Shown here: positions 45,478-53,321 of the stretch, piece after piece
Layout of the letters: every line of letters begins with the position of its first letter
Numbering within the stretch: position 1 is the stretch's first letter
Assembly (NCBI RefSeq): GCF_000002515.2
Contig: NC_006041.1
Coordinates: 1,426,001 to 1,490,000 of the forward strand
DNA from: Kluyveromyces lactis
Taxonomy: Eukaryota; Ascomycota; Saccharomycetes; Saccharomycetales; Saccharomycetaceae
Direction: 5' to 3'
DNA length: 64,000 nucleotides
Notes under the pieces: model-generated
What the model saw: only the letters and a program-made list of their open reading frames with translations
Databases searched by the model: none
Told to the model about the DNA's origin: nothing
Made by a program: the position numbers and the translations under genes

Positions 45478-48321
45478 TTAGAACATACCGTCAATTTCAC
45501 CGTCTTCGTTGACTTCAACGTTCATGAAACCACAATGGGTTGGTAGACCTGGAATAGTTTGGATTTCAGCAGCCAAAGCGTATAGATAACCAGCACCGAT
45601 AGAAGCTCTAACGTCTCTAATTGGGAACTTGAATCCAGTTGGAACACCCTTCAAATTTGCATCGTGAGACAATGAGTATTGAGTCTTGGCAATACAGATC
45701 GGTAAGTTGTTGAAGCCTTGTTTAGTGTATAGATCAATCTTGGCTTGAGCTTCTGGTAAAAATTCAACTTCACCTGCACCGTACATTTCTTTAGCAATGG
45801 CAGAGATCTTATCTTCCACGGATTGACCTTCCACTTCATACAAGAATTTGAAGTCCTCGTTAGATTGATTGTTAGCCGTGTTGATGATACCTTCGGCCAA
45901 GTCAACTGCACCCTTACCACCTTCTTCCCAGTGGTTGGATACAATAGCATCAACAGCACCGGCTTTAATTGATTCTTCTCTGATGACTTCATGTTCGTTG
46001 TCAGTGTCTGAGGACATCTTGTTGATGGCAACAACAACTGGTAAATTGTACGCTCTTGCGTTAGAGATATGCTTAGCCAAATTAGCGCAACCCTTTCTCA
46101 ATAATTCTACATCTTCATTCAAGTATTCTGATGGCAATGGGGCACCAGCCTTAACTTCTGGACCACCACCGTGAACCTTTAAAGCTCTTACAGTGGCCAC
46201 GATGACCACAACATCAGGCACCAATCCACTGGATCTACACTTAATGTTAATAAATCTTTCACCACCCATGGTGAAATCGAAACCTGCCTCGGTAACGACA
46301 TAACCCTTTTGAGTTTTCTTCACGTCTTCTGGTAAGTCAGTTGGAACACCAGCCAACTTCAATGCCATTTTATCCGCTAAGACTGAGTTAGCACCGATGG
46401 AAATGTTGGCGAATGGACCAGCGTGTACAAACACTGGGGTACCTTCCAAAGTTTGCATAATATTTGGCTTTATAGCATCCTTTAATAGAGCTGTCATGGC
46501 ACCAGCACATCCAATATCTTCACAAGTGATTGGTTCACCGGATTTGGAAGCAGCAATGACTATTCTACCTAGCCTTTCTCTCATATCTTCCAAAGAGTTG
46601 GCAAGGGCAAGAACAGCCATACATTCTGATGCAACTGAGATATCGAAACCGGTATATCTGGTGTGGCCACGTTCTGTTGGGGCTTGGCCGACAGTAATTC
46701 CTCTCAAGAATCTGTCATTACAGTCCACAACACGTCGCCAGGTGATAGTTTCAGGGTCTATATCTAATCTTGCAAATCTGGCACTTTCCTCTGCAGACAA
46801 TTCGTTTGGATCTGTCTTGTTGATTCCAAGCTTCTTTAGTCTTCTTAACATGGTTGGAGTGAACTTTCTGACACCCTTCTTTGCTGGCACCAATCTCTTA
46901 TACAAAGCTGCATTTGATTGAGTAGATTCATGGAACATTCTGGTATCAATAGCTGCTGCCAACAAATTGTTAGCCATTGAAATAGCATGAATATCACCAG
47001 TGACATGCAAGTTGAATTCATCCATTGGAATTACTTGTGAGTAACCACCACCAGCGGCACCACCTTTGATACCGAAAGTTGGACCCATAGACGGTTGACG
47101 AACATTAGCGAAAACTTTCTTCTTCAAATGAGCACCTAGAGCTTGAGCCAAACCAACTGTCGTAGTAGATTTACCTTCACCCAATGGAGTAGGTGTGATA
47201 CCTGTGACAAGAATGTATTTACCGTTTTCCCTGTTTTTCAATCTGTTTAGTAGATCTAACTTGACCTTCGCCTTTGTATCACCGTAAGGTTCCAATTCTG
47301 AGGGTAGAATACCAGATTCTGCAGCAATTTGTGTGATTGGTTTTGGTACTTGAGCTCTAGAAATTTCGAAATCAGATGGGACTGGTTTCAAAAGATTTAA
47401 CTTCAATGGTTCGAAATCGTTACCAGAGTTCAACTGTTTGTCCAAATATCTCTTGGCACTTTCAAAAGTGTTTTGCATCAACATAGCCACAGTCATTGGA
47501 CCAACACCACCTGGAACAGGGGTGATCAACTTAACGTATGGTTCCGCAGCAGCAAATTCGACATCACCGACATTCCTATAACCGGATTTCCTGGTTTCAT
47601 CTTTCACGAAATTGGTTCCAACGTCGATTACCACTGCTCCACGCTTGTTATTAGCGAACCATTCACCTCTGATGAATTCAGGTTGTCCAATGGCCACTAC
47701 AACAATATCTGCTCTACTGATAAACTCTCTCAAATCCTTAGATTTAGAGTGTAGAATAGTCACAGTAGCATCTAAAGAGGTTAGCAAAGTAGCCACTGGA
47801 GAACCAACGATATCGGATCTACCAATGACAACTGCTTCAGAGCCAGCAATAGTAACTCCAGATCTTTTCAACAGTTCAATGATACCTCTTGGAGTACAAG
47901 GTTGGAAATAAGGAGTACCATTACGCTTGTTCAATTCACCGATATTGACGGGACCGAATCCATCCACGTCTTTACAAGCGGAGACACGTGACGTGATTTT
48001 ATCCTCGTTTAAATGTGCAGGAAGAGGTAGCTGAACCAAGATCCCGTGCACTGAATCATCGCTATTTTCATCGTCGATCTGACCGAGCAATTCCACTTCG
48101 GTGACAGTTTCATCCAAATGGATAAATTTAACATCGATTCCAGCATCTTTAGCAGCCTTTAACTTCATCTTAACATAAGTGTTCGAATCAGGTCTGTTTC
48201 CAACTTGGAAAATGGTCAAAGTGGGACGGAAAACTGCATATTTCTCCTTTAAACTAGAGATTTCATCCTTAATCTCATCGCGAATGCCATTGGCAATAGC
48301 TTTACCGTCGATGATAGCCAT
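45478..48321 (-). CDS. ADE3: Trifunctional C1-tetrahydrofolate synthase, cytosolic
   Basis: This 947-residue protein (S. cerevisiae Ade3 has 946) interconverts one-carbon folates for purine, thymidylate and methionine synthesis. Residues 1-300 are the methylene-THF dehydrogenase/cyclohydrolase: the Tyr-x-x-x-Lys catalytic motif is YVKMK near 49-53, and VIGRSDIVGSP and PVPGGVGPMTVAM are NADP-site elements. Residues ~320-947 are formate-THF ligase with P-loop TPLGEGKST and the FTLS signatures (MGPTFGIKGGAAGGGYSQV; VHVTGDIHAI-like). It starts directly at MAIIDGKAIANGI with no presequence, so this is the cytosolic ADE3, not mitochondrial MIS1. TGACTC dyads lie upstream. Confidence 0.96.
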   Translation of the reverse strand: MAIIDGKAIANGIRDEIKDEISSLKEKYAVFRPTLTIFQVGNRPDSNTYVKMKLKAAKDAGIDVKFIHLDETVTEVELLGQIDDENSDDSVHGILVQLPLPAHLNEDKITSRVSACKDVDGFGPVNIGELNKRNGTPYFQPCTPRGIIELLKRSGVTIAGSEAVVIGRSDIVGSPVATLLTSLDATVTILHSKSKDLREFISRADIVVVAIGQPEFIRGEWFANNKRGAVVIDVGTNFVKDETRKSGYRNVGDVEFAAAEPYVKLITPVPGGVGPMTVAMLMQNTFESAKRYLDKQLNSGNDFEPLKLNLLKPVPSDFEISRAQVPKPITQIAAESGILPSELEPYGDTKAKVKLDLLNRLKNRENGKYILVTGITPTPLGEGKSTTTVGLAQALGAHLKKKVFANVRQPSMGPTFGIKGGAAGGGYSQVIPMDEFNLHVTGDIHAISMANNLLAAAIDTRMFHESTQSNAALYKRLVPAKKGVRKFTPTMLRRLKKLGINKTDPNELSAEESARFARLDIDPETITWRRVVDCNDRFLRGITVGQAPTERGHTRYTGFDISVASECMAVLALANSLEDMRERLGRIVIAASKSGEPITCEDIGCAGAMTALLKDAIKPNIMQTLEGTPVFVHAGPFANISIGANSVLADKMALKLAGVPTDLPEDVKKTQKGYVVTEAGFDFTMGGERFINIKCRSSGLVPDVVVIVATVRALKVHGGGPEVKAGAPLPSEYLNEDVELLRKGCANLAKHISNARAYNLPVVVAINKMSSDTDNEHEVIREESIKAGAVDAIVSNHWEEGGKGAVDLAEGIINTANNQSNEDFKFLYEVEGQSVEDKISAIAKEMYGAGEVEFLPEAQAKIDLYTKQGFNNLPICIAKTQYSLSHDANLKGVPTGFKFPIRDVRASIGAGYLYALAAEIQTIPGLPTHCGFMNVEVNEDGEIDGMF

Positions 48322-48624
48322 AATTTCCGAATAATGTATGGGTATAGAACCTTGCGTGATGATGCTTCTCGAAAACTTTAAACTGGATTAGAGTTGGATT
48401 CTCGAAACAAAAATAGATCACCTCTTGCTGTATATATATATATAGTCAGCCCAGCGATGAATATAACCCCGACACTGACCAATTGAGCTATCAAGCAATT
48501 GATGAACACGATAAAGAGACCTGAATGTGAAAGGTAGGGCCATTCCAATGGTTTCTGCATCGTTTAGGTACCATTTGATTCCATTTTCATTTTTCACAGT
48601 TCAACAAGTCAAAAAAGGATATTC

Positions 48625-48949
48625 ATGTCACGTGACATGCATGAGAGATACGTTCCAACACCTTGGAACGGTAAGGACGAGCAGTATATGGCTTGTATGT
48701 CACTTGAATGCAAGCAAAATACAAGTTACGTATCAAGGGTCTTCTTGTTCACTAGCGGAATGTTTGTATAAGTACCTATGAATCAACTCATATGTATGGC
48801 TTCATGTATCTGACTCTGACGCGCGTCACGCGTCAGAGTCAAATCTTCTCTTTCGGACCAAATGATTCCCTCAGAAATTGCTGTACGATACCGGCATTCG
48901 GCATTGTTTTTTTGACTGGGAAAACGTATCACGTGAATATCACGTGAAT
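48625..48949. promoter_or_regulatory. CACGTG (Cbf1/Pho4-type) site group
   Basis: A 16-bp palindrome centred on CACGTG lies at 48625-48640, and a perfect tandem pair of the 11-mer ATCACGTGAAT at 48928-48938 and 48939-48949. TCACGTGA is the CDEI/Cbf1 site in budding yeasts. The tandem lies about 400 bp from the ESS1 start and 610 bp from the ADE3 start. Confidence 0.5.
48811..48841. repeat. Perfect dyad of TGACTC sites, 13-bp arms
   Basis: TGACTCTGACGCG (48811-48823) and CGCGTCAGAGTCA (48829-48841) are exact reverse complements around a 5-base centre. The outer ends are TGACTC/GAGTCA, the core of Gcn4 and of Bas1, which in S. cerevisiae activates ADE and one-carbon genes. An ACGCGT (48828-48833) inside matches the MBF site. 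It lies about 500 bp upstream of ADE3. Confidence 0.85.
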
Positions 48950-49342
48950 AAAGGCTGTTTCCTGAATTCTGAGTCTCTGTAGTTAAGACACTTGTGATAG
49001 AATGATTACTTTCAGGTTGGAAAGATGAAAGAGTGATAGAATGGTTCATTCAAATGCTACATACTCCGATGTACCACCAATACAGTTAGTGATATATTAT
49101 ATGGGACAGTGTTTTCAAAGCGCACAACTGAGTCTTTTACCCAATAACAGCACATTTCCAGACTCACATCACGTGACTGAATTGTCACATTCACTCATTT
49201 ATATATAACGGGAAAATGAATTGAATGGGAATTGAACTGAACAGTAACAGCAGGTGACAATTTAACTACACTGTACATATTATGTCTCCATTATTGTGAT
49301 ATATAACCCAATCTTATAATTTATCTACCCCACAATTTCGTC

Positions 49343-49831
49343 ATGGCAGGTACAGGACTTCCAGAACCCTGGGTTATCAAGTTTAGTAGATCGAAGAAAC
49401 GTGAATACTTCTTCAACCCGGAGACTAAGGAATCGGTTTGGGAGGCACCGTCAGGTACAGATGAGGACCAATCAAAGAAATACTTAGAGGAGAACCCATT
49501 GAGGGTCAGAGCTTTGCATCTCTTGATTAAGCACAAGGATTCTAGAAGACCAGCGTCTCATAGAAATGAAAATATTACCATTACTAAGGATGAGGCTAAA
49601 GAAGAATTAGAAACTTATATCAAGAGATTGAATGGTGGTGAACCATTCGAATCATTGGCTAAAGAGAGAAGTGATTGTTCATCAGCGAAAAGAGGTGGTG
49701 ATTTGGGGTTCTTCGGTCATGGAGAAATGCAACCTTCTTTCGAGAAGGCTGCGTTTGCTTTGAAAATCGATCAAGTCAGTGATATTGTAGAATCTGACAG
49801 TGGTCTTCATATCATCAAAAGAGTTGCCTGA
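49343..49831 (+). CDS. ESS1: Peptidyl-prolyl isomerase Ess1 (Pin1 family)
   Basis: This 162-residue parvulin (S. cerevisiae Ess1 has 170) isomerises phospho-Ser/Thr-Pro bonds in the RNA polymerase II tail. The WW domain spans about 6-36 (EPWVIKFSRSKKREYFFN to SVWEAP), both Trp present. The PPIase domain spans about 50-162: RALHLLIKH, then the basic loop KDSRRPASHR that reads phosphate, then ERSDCSSAKRGGDLGFFGHGEMQPSFE, and IVESDSGLHIIKR at the end. Its 3' end stops 10 bp from that of YCH1. Confidence 0.97.
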   Translation: MAGTGLPEPWVIKFSRSKKREYFFNPETKESVWEAPSGTDEDQSKKYLEENPLRVRALHLLIKHKDSRRPASHRNENITITKDEAKEELETYIKRLNGGEPFESLAKERSDCSSAKRGGDLGFFGHGEMQPSFEKAAFALKIDQVSDIVESDSGLHIIKRVA

Positions 49832-49841
49832 ACAGGACTCT

Positions 49842-50294
49842 TCACCATAAATCGGGTTTATAGTTTTCTGTAACAGCTTCATCTAACCCATAATTCGATT
49901 GCCAGTAGTTAAACCCGCCTTTCAATACCCATATTTGGAACCTGTTCAACTGAGATTCTGGTATCGACCGTAAAAATAGCATAGCAGAGCTAGGACCTCT
50001 CTGTTGTGATTGTGCGCAATGGAAAACGCAGTTAATAATTTCTGATGCACCATCAGCTCCGATTTCAGCTTTATCAAGTAATTCTTGTCTCAATGTATCT
50101 ACGTAATTCAGATCCGATTTAAGCCTTCTGTAAGGGTAGTTCCAGGATCCCTTGATATGTCCACCTATATGGTCTGAACCTCGAACATCAATGACTTGGA
50201 ATGGTTGTCCTAGAGATGTGTGTCCTTGTTTAATCCACTGGTATAGGTCTATTGCGTCTAGATATTTCAATGAAGATATGGAATGCGATTGCAT
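49842..50294 (-). CDS. YCH1: Cdc25/rhodanese-like phosphatase Ych1
   Basis: 150 residues from the ATG at 50294 (S. cerevisiae Ych1 has 148). The frame extends 30 bases upstream but opens with TTG, and homology begins at MQSHSISSLKYLD. The rhodanese/Cdc25 fold shows VIDVRGSDHIGGHIKGSWNYPY and an active loop HCAQSQQRG with the CX5R pattern of Cdc25-type phosphatases. WVLKGGFNYWQ closes the domain. Substrate and role are not settled in yeast. It is tightly convergent with ESS1. A GTAAGT just upstream resembles a 5' splice site but no exon fits. Confidence 0.93.
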   Translation of the reverse strand: MQSHSISSLKYLDAIDLYQWIKQGHTSLGQPFQVIDVRGSDHIGGHIKGSWNYPYRRLKSDLNYVDTLRQELLDKAEIGADGASEIINCVFHCAQSQQRGPSSAMLFLRSIPESQLNRFQIWVLKGGFNYWQSNYGLDEAVTENYKPDLW

Positions 50295-50591
50295 GATGAA
50301 CTTACGTTGCAAAAAAAGCTTCAATCAACTGAGGATCCAGTAAAAAAGTGTCTATTTCGAGGACCGTGATTCGCTGCTATTTGAATTAACCTTTCTATTC
50401 TCCTTCTTTTCTTTGATCGTTCACTTAGTTAAATGAGTGGTTAAAGTTAAAATGTCAACGAAATAGGGCATATAAAAGAGAGAGAGAGAGAAATGTATGT
50501 AAGTATACAACGGGTACAGGATACATATATGCGAACGAAGTAGAAATGATATCAAATAATAAAAAGTAAAACAACAAGTATATGAGGCGTT

Positions 50592-51821
50592 TCAATCGGT
50601 AGTTGGTGACCTTTCCCTGTCCCCTTCCTCTTCGTCGTCATCTTCATCTGAAAACAAATGATTCGGCGATTCAGAACTACCTCTATGCAGTTCAGGATCA
50701 CTATCACTAGTTGGAGATTCAACCTCTTCACCAGTGTAGTCTTTCGCGAATTGAGTTACTGGGGATCTACCCGAAATCCTTTTACTTCTTCTAACGCTTT
50801 CATGACCCATGGGTCCAATAAGTTTTGAATACAACTTCTTTCCAAGTGTCTTTTTAAGAAGCATTTCTCTAACTTCGAAATACAAGTCCTTTGATGCGAC
50901 GTTGACAGATTCTTGGTTCTTCTTGAAATACGATCTGAAATCTTGAATATGTTTCTTGAATTCCAATTCGTTCTTCTTCAACCAAGATACGTTCAACTCC
51001 TGTCTCGTGGCACCTCTTGCGAAATTTCTCATCAAGTACTTGTCATAGTCTCTGATGATCTTGGTGATAATATCACTGGTAGAAACACCTTCGGTACGTT
51101 GGGTAGTTAAAAACTTACCCATTGCTTTAATTGGTCTGTAGATATCGTCATTATCAGCACTAGCGTATGGTAGATCGTCATGTGCCACATAATCGATCTT
51201 GTGTTCTTCTAAAAATTTCGGCGTCACAGTCCATGGGGCATCCGGTATCACTTCATCAACCCATCTACAATGTGTCAACGTCTCGCATCTCTGCTTATCG
51301 GTAAGGACAGTCAACCCTTTCAACTTGTGCGTCACTTTATCGCTTGGAACACCACAAATCAACGTCACGTTGGGGAACGACTTCTTACACTGTTCCAATT
51401 GTTTCATATGACCCAAATGGAAAAGATCAAACACACCATCCGCATATATACGAATCGGACGATCTGTTGGTGGTAAATTGAACTTGAAGCCCTTAGGTCT
51501 AAACTTTCTATACTCAACAGGTAGCTCTTCATCCAACTCCTTTTCCCTGGCCTTGAAATCATTTGTTTCAGAGTGTGGTCTTTTCCGCAAAGGACCTTCC
51601 GATTCCTCAGTCTCTGCATCTTCGCTGGTTGTTGTTGTTGTTTCAGATACAATCGATGCTGCTGCATCTGGTGCAGTATCGTTACTTTCTACTCGTTCAT
51701 CGTCACTTACTGTCATCTCATCGTGGGACCTTTTCTTTCCCAATTTGAACAGGTTAGTGAAAGAAGCACCTGTACTAGAAAGACGTTCTTTCAAGGAAGG
51801 AGCACGAGTAAGCGGAGCCAT
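50592..51821 (-). CDS. PCT1: Choline-phosphate cytidylyltransferase
   Basis: This 409-residue protein (S. cerevisiae Pct1 has 424) catalyses CDP-choline formation, rate-limiting in the Kennedy pathway. The catalytic domain spans about 120-270: [20 protein letters not shown] with the HxGH motif at 134-137, and [19 protein letters not shown], the cytidylyltransferase signature. It is flanked by an acidic/Ser-rich N-terminal 100 residues and a basic amphipathic stretch (about 275-350) expected to bind membranes. The C-tail is acidic. In S. cerevisiae PCT1 is divergent from YCH1; here the two are in tandem. Paired CACGTG sites lie upstream. Confidence 0.95.
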   Translation of the reverse strand: MAPLTRAPSLKERLSSTGASFTNLFKLGKKRSHDEMTVSDDERVESNDTAPDAAASIVSETTTTTSEDAETEESEGPLRKRPHSETNDFKAREKELDEELPVEYRKFRPKGFKFNLPPTDRPIRIYADGVFDLFHLGHMKQLEQCKKSFPNVTLICGVPSDKVTHKLKGLTVLTDKQRCETLTHCRWVDEVIPDAPWTVTPKFLEEHKIDYVAHDDLPYASADNDDIYRPIKAMGKFLTTQRTEGVSTSDIITKIIRDYDKYLMRNFARGATRQELNVSWLKKNELEFKKHIQDFRSYFKKNQESVNVASKDLYFEVREMLLKKTLGKKLYSKLIGPMGHESVRRSKRISGRSPVTQFAKDYTGEEVESPTSDSDPELHRGSSESPNHLFSDEDDDEEEGDRERSPTTD

Positions 51822-52513
51822 TGTGTGATATTAGTCTAGTATGCTAAAGAAAATGTCTGTTAGAAGGTTACCAGTGCGTGCTTGCTATTCTCATTGAACG
51901 AAAGGTGTCTAAATTCAATAAACCCTAACACTAAAAACACTCAATTATAAATTCAATTGTTTCAAAGTTACCAAATTACAATTCAAAACCGTGTTACCAC
52001 TACCAATTCAACCATAATCAACCATCAGTCAAACCGTGAGCATGTCAAAACTCTGAGTTGAAGACCTAAACTTATGTCTATTCGATGCTTAATTTCTGTG
52101 AAACTTTTTTGTTCTTTGGACGCATTGTGGTAGGTCAAGTGGGACCATTATTTTTCACATGGGAGAAGTATAAACATACCACGTGATATAAACAAAGGCC
52201 GGGTAAATAATATTATTTATTCACAGTAACAAATATATAAACAGCTAATGGGCGGTTAAACGGTGGTTAAAACTCTGGCAGTAACATGTGACAAAGCAGA
52301 GTGCGGCAACCACCTCTACAAGTCAAAGTGTATTTCAGCTGATGTGGGACGCCAAGTATGAGTAGTATTTGCACCAGATGAATTATGTGGGATTTACTGG
52401 GGAGAAGAAGAAGGTTGGTTCATAAGTTGGAGTCACGTGACGTATACAGTCACGTGACATAAATATTCATTTAACCACAGAAGTTAGATGAACTGCCATC
52501 AGGCGCCTGGCAA
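51822..52513. other. PCT1 upstream / GEP4 downstream region
   Basis: 692 bp with no gene. CACGTG sites occur near 52181 and as two copies of the 11-mer AGTCACGTGAC at 52431-52441 and 52448-52458, 17 bp apart. The sites fall 360-640 bp upstream of the PCT1 ATG. A region of imperfect A/T repeats lies near 51910-52010. Confidence 0.5.
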
Positions 52514-53083
52514 TCACCTTTGCAACCAATTATACACCTGCTGCTCGAGCAACACAAACGGATTAGAGCTCTTGATGACTCCTTCATGTAACCACACAGA
52601 GTATGCACCCATTGTGTTAGCCATTACCACATCGGTGAATAACCTGTCACCCACCACTGCGACCTCGGATGGATCTTCACATACCTTGCTTTTCTTGAAG
52701 TAGGCCATGATTTCGACATGGCATCCTGGTTTCTTAATCGAATGCAAGAGCACTGGTACGCCAGTGCTCTTCTCCAGTGTCTTCGCCTGAATGTGTCCAA
52801 TATCATCGTTCGTGCCTGCACTGTTACTGACGATTAGCAACTTTTTCCCCGGGTACAACTGTTTCAATTTATCCCATTGTTCTTGATATTCAGGCCATAC
52901 TTTGTCGTCATGTGGTTTTGCGAAACAGTTGTCCTTATCAAGGACTATGGCTTTGATGTGACTCGGTAAAGGTAATTGTATCTCATTGAAATTCGCATAC
53001 TTTATACTGGGAATGCATAGTTTAGGATCTTTGAACAATCTGGCTACGTTCAAAGTAGCGCTTAAATTGAACCCTACAACCAT
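52514..53083 (-). CDS. GEP4: Mitochondrial phosphatidylglycerophosphatase Gep4
   Basis: This 189-residue HAD phosphatase (S. cerevisiae Gep4 has 185) dephosphorylates PGP to PG for cardiolipin synthesis on the inner mitochondrial membrane. The HAD nucleophile motif is AIVLDKDNC, with D49 and D51. Motif II is LLIVSNSAG, the Lys motif is in KKPGCH, and motif III is VVGDRLFTDVVMANTMGAYS. The N-terminus VVGFNLSATLNVARLFKDP is the family hallmark and is amphipathic. It is divergent from HEL2. In S. cerevisiae this gene is on chromosome VIII, so a synteny break lies between it and PCT1. Confidence 0.94.
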   Translation of the reverse strand: MVVGFNLSATLNVARLFKDPKLCIPSIKYANFNEIQLPLPSHIKAIVLDKDNCFAKPHDDKVWPEYQEQWDKLKQLYPGKKLLIVSNSAGTNDDIGHIQAKTLEKSTGVPVLLHSIKKPGCHVEIMAYFKKSKVCEDPSEVAVVGDRLFTDVVMANTMGAYSVWLHEGVIKSSNPFVLLEQQVYNWLQR

Positions 53084-53321
53084 TTCCCAAGGGCTGATGC
53101 AACAGAATGGTATGAGGTCGGTCAGTTAGCCTTATTACAGCAGAATTGAACCACCATCCATCGCTAACGCCTATAAATGCCTTGAAAAAAAATTTGTATA
53201 ATATCAAAAAAGTTGCGAAATGAAGTTTCCACTTCCGAAAGAGTTAACATTAGTAAGTTTACAGATGGGCCTGAGCACTCAATCAGACCAAATAAAGGAT
53301 CTCTTTTATTGTAGAGCATAG

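Larger units (their letters stand above)
48322..49342. other. Divergent ADE3-ESS1 regulatory region
   Basis: 1.02 kb without genes. A (TA)n run near 48431-48446 could hold the ADE3 TATA. Other elements: a 16-bp palindrome CATGTCACGTGACATG (48625-48640); a TGACTC dyad with 13-bp arms (48811-48841); two head-to-tail 11-bp units ATCACGTGAAT (48928-48949); and another CACGTG (49170-49175). Confidence 0.6.

Noticed and set aside
50290-50324. N-terminal extension of YCH1 or a 5' exon ending at GTAAGT
   Set aside because: The extension opens with TTG; no branch point or upstream exon fits; homology starts at the ATG at 50294.
50477-50490. (AG)7 run as a functional repeat
   Set aside because: A short microsatellite of ordinary length in spacer DNA.
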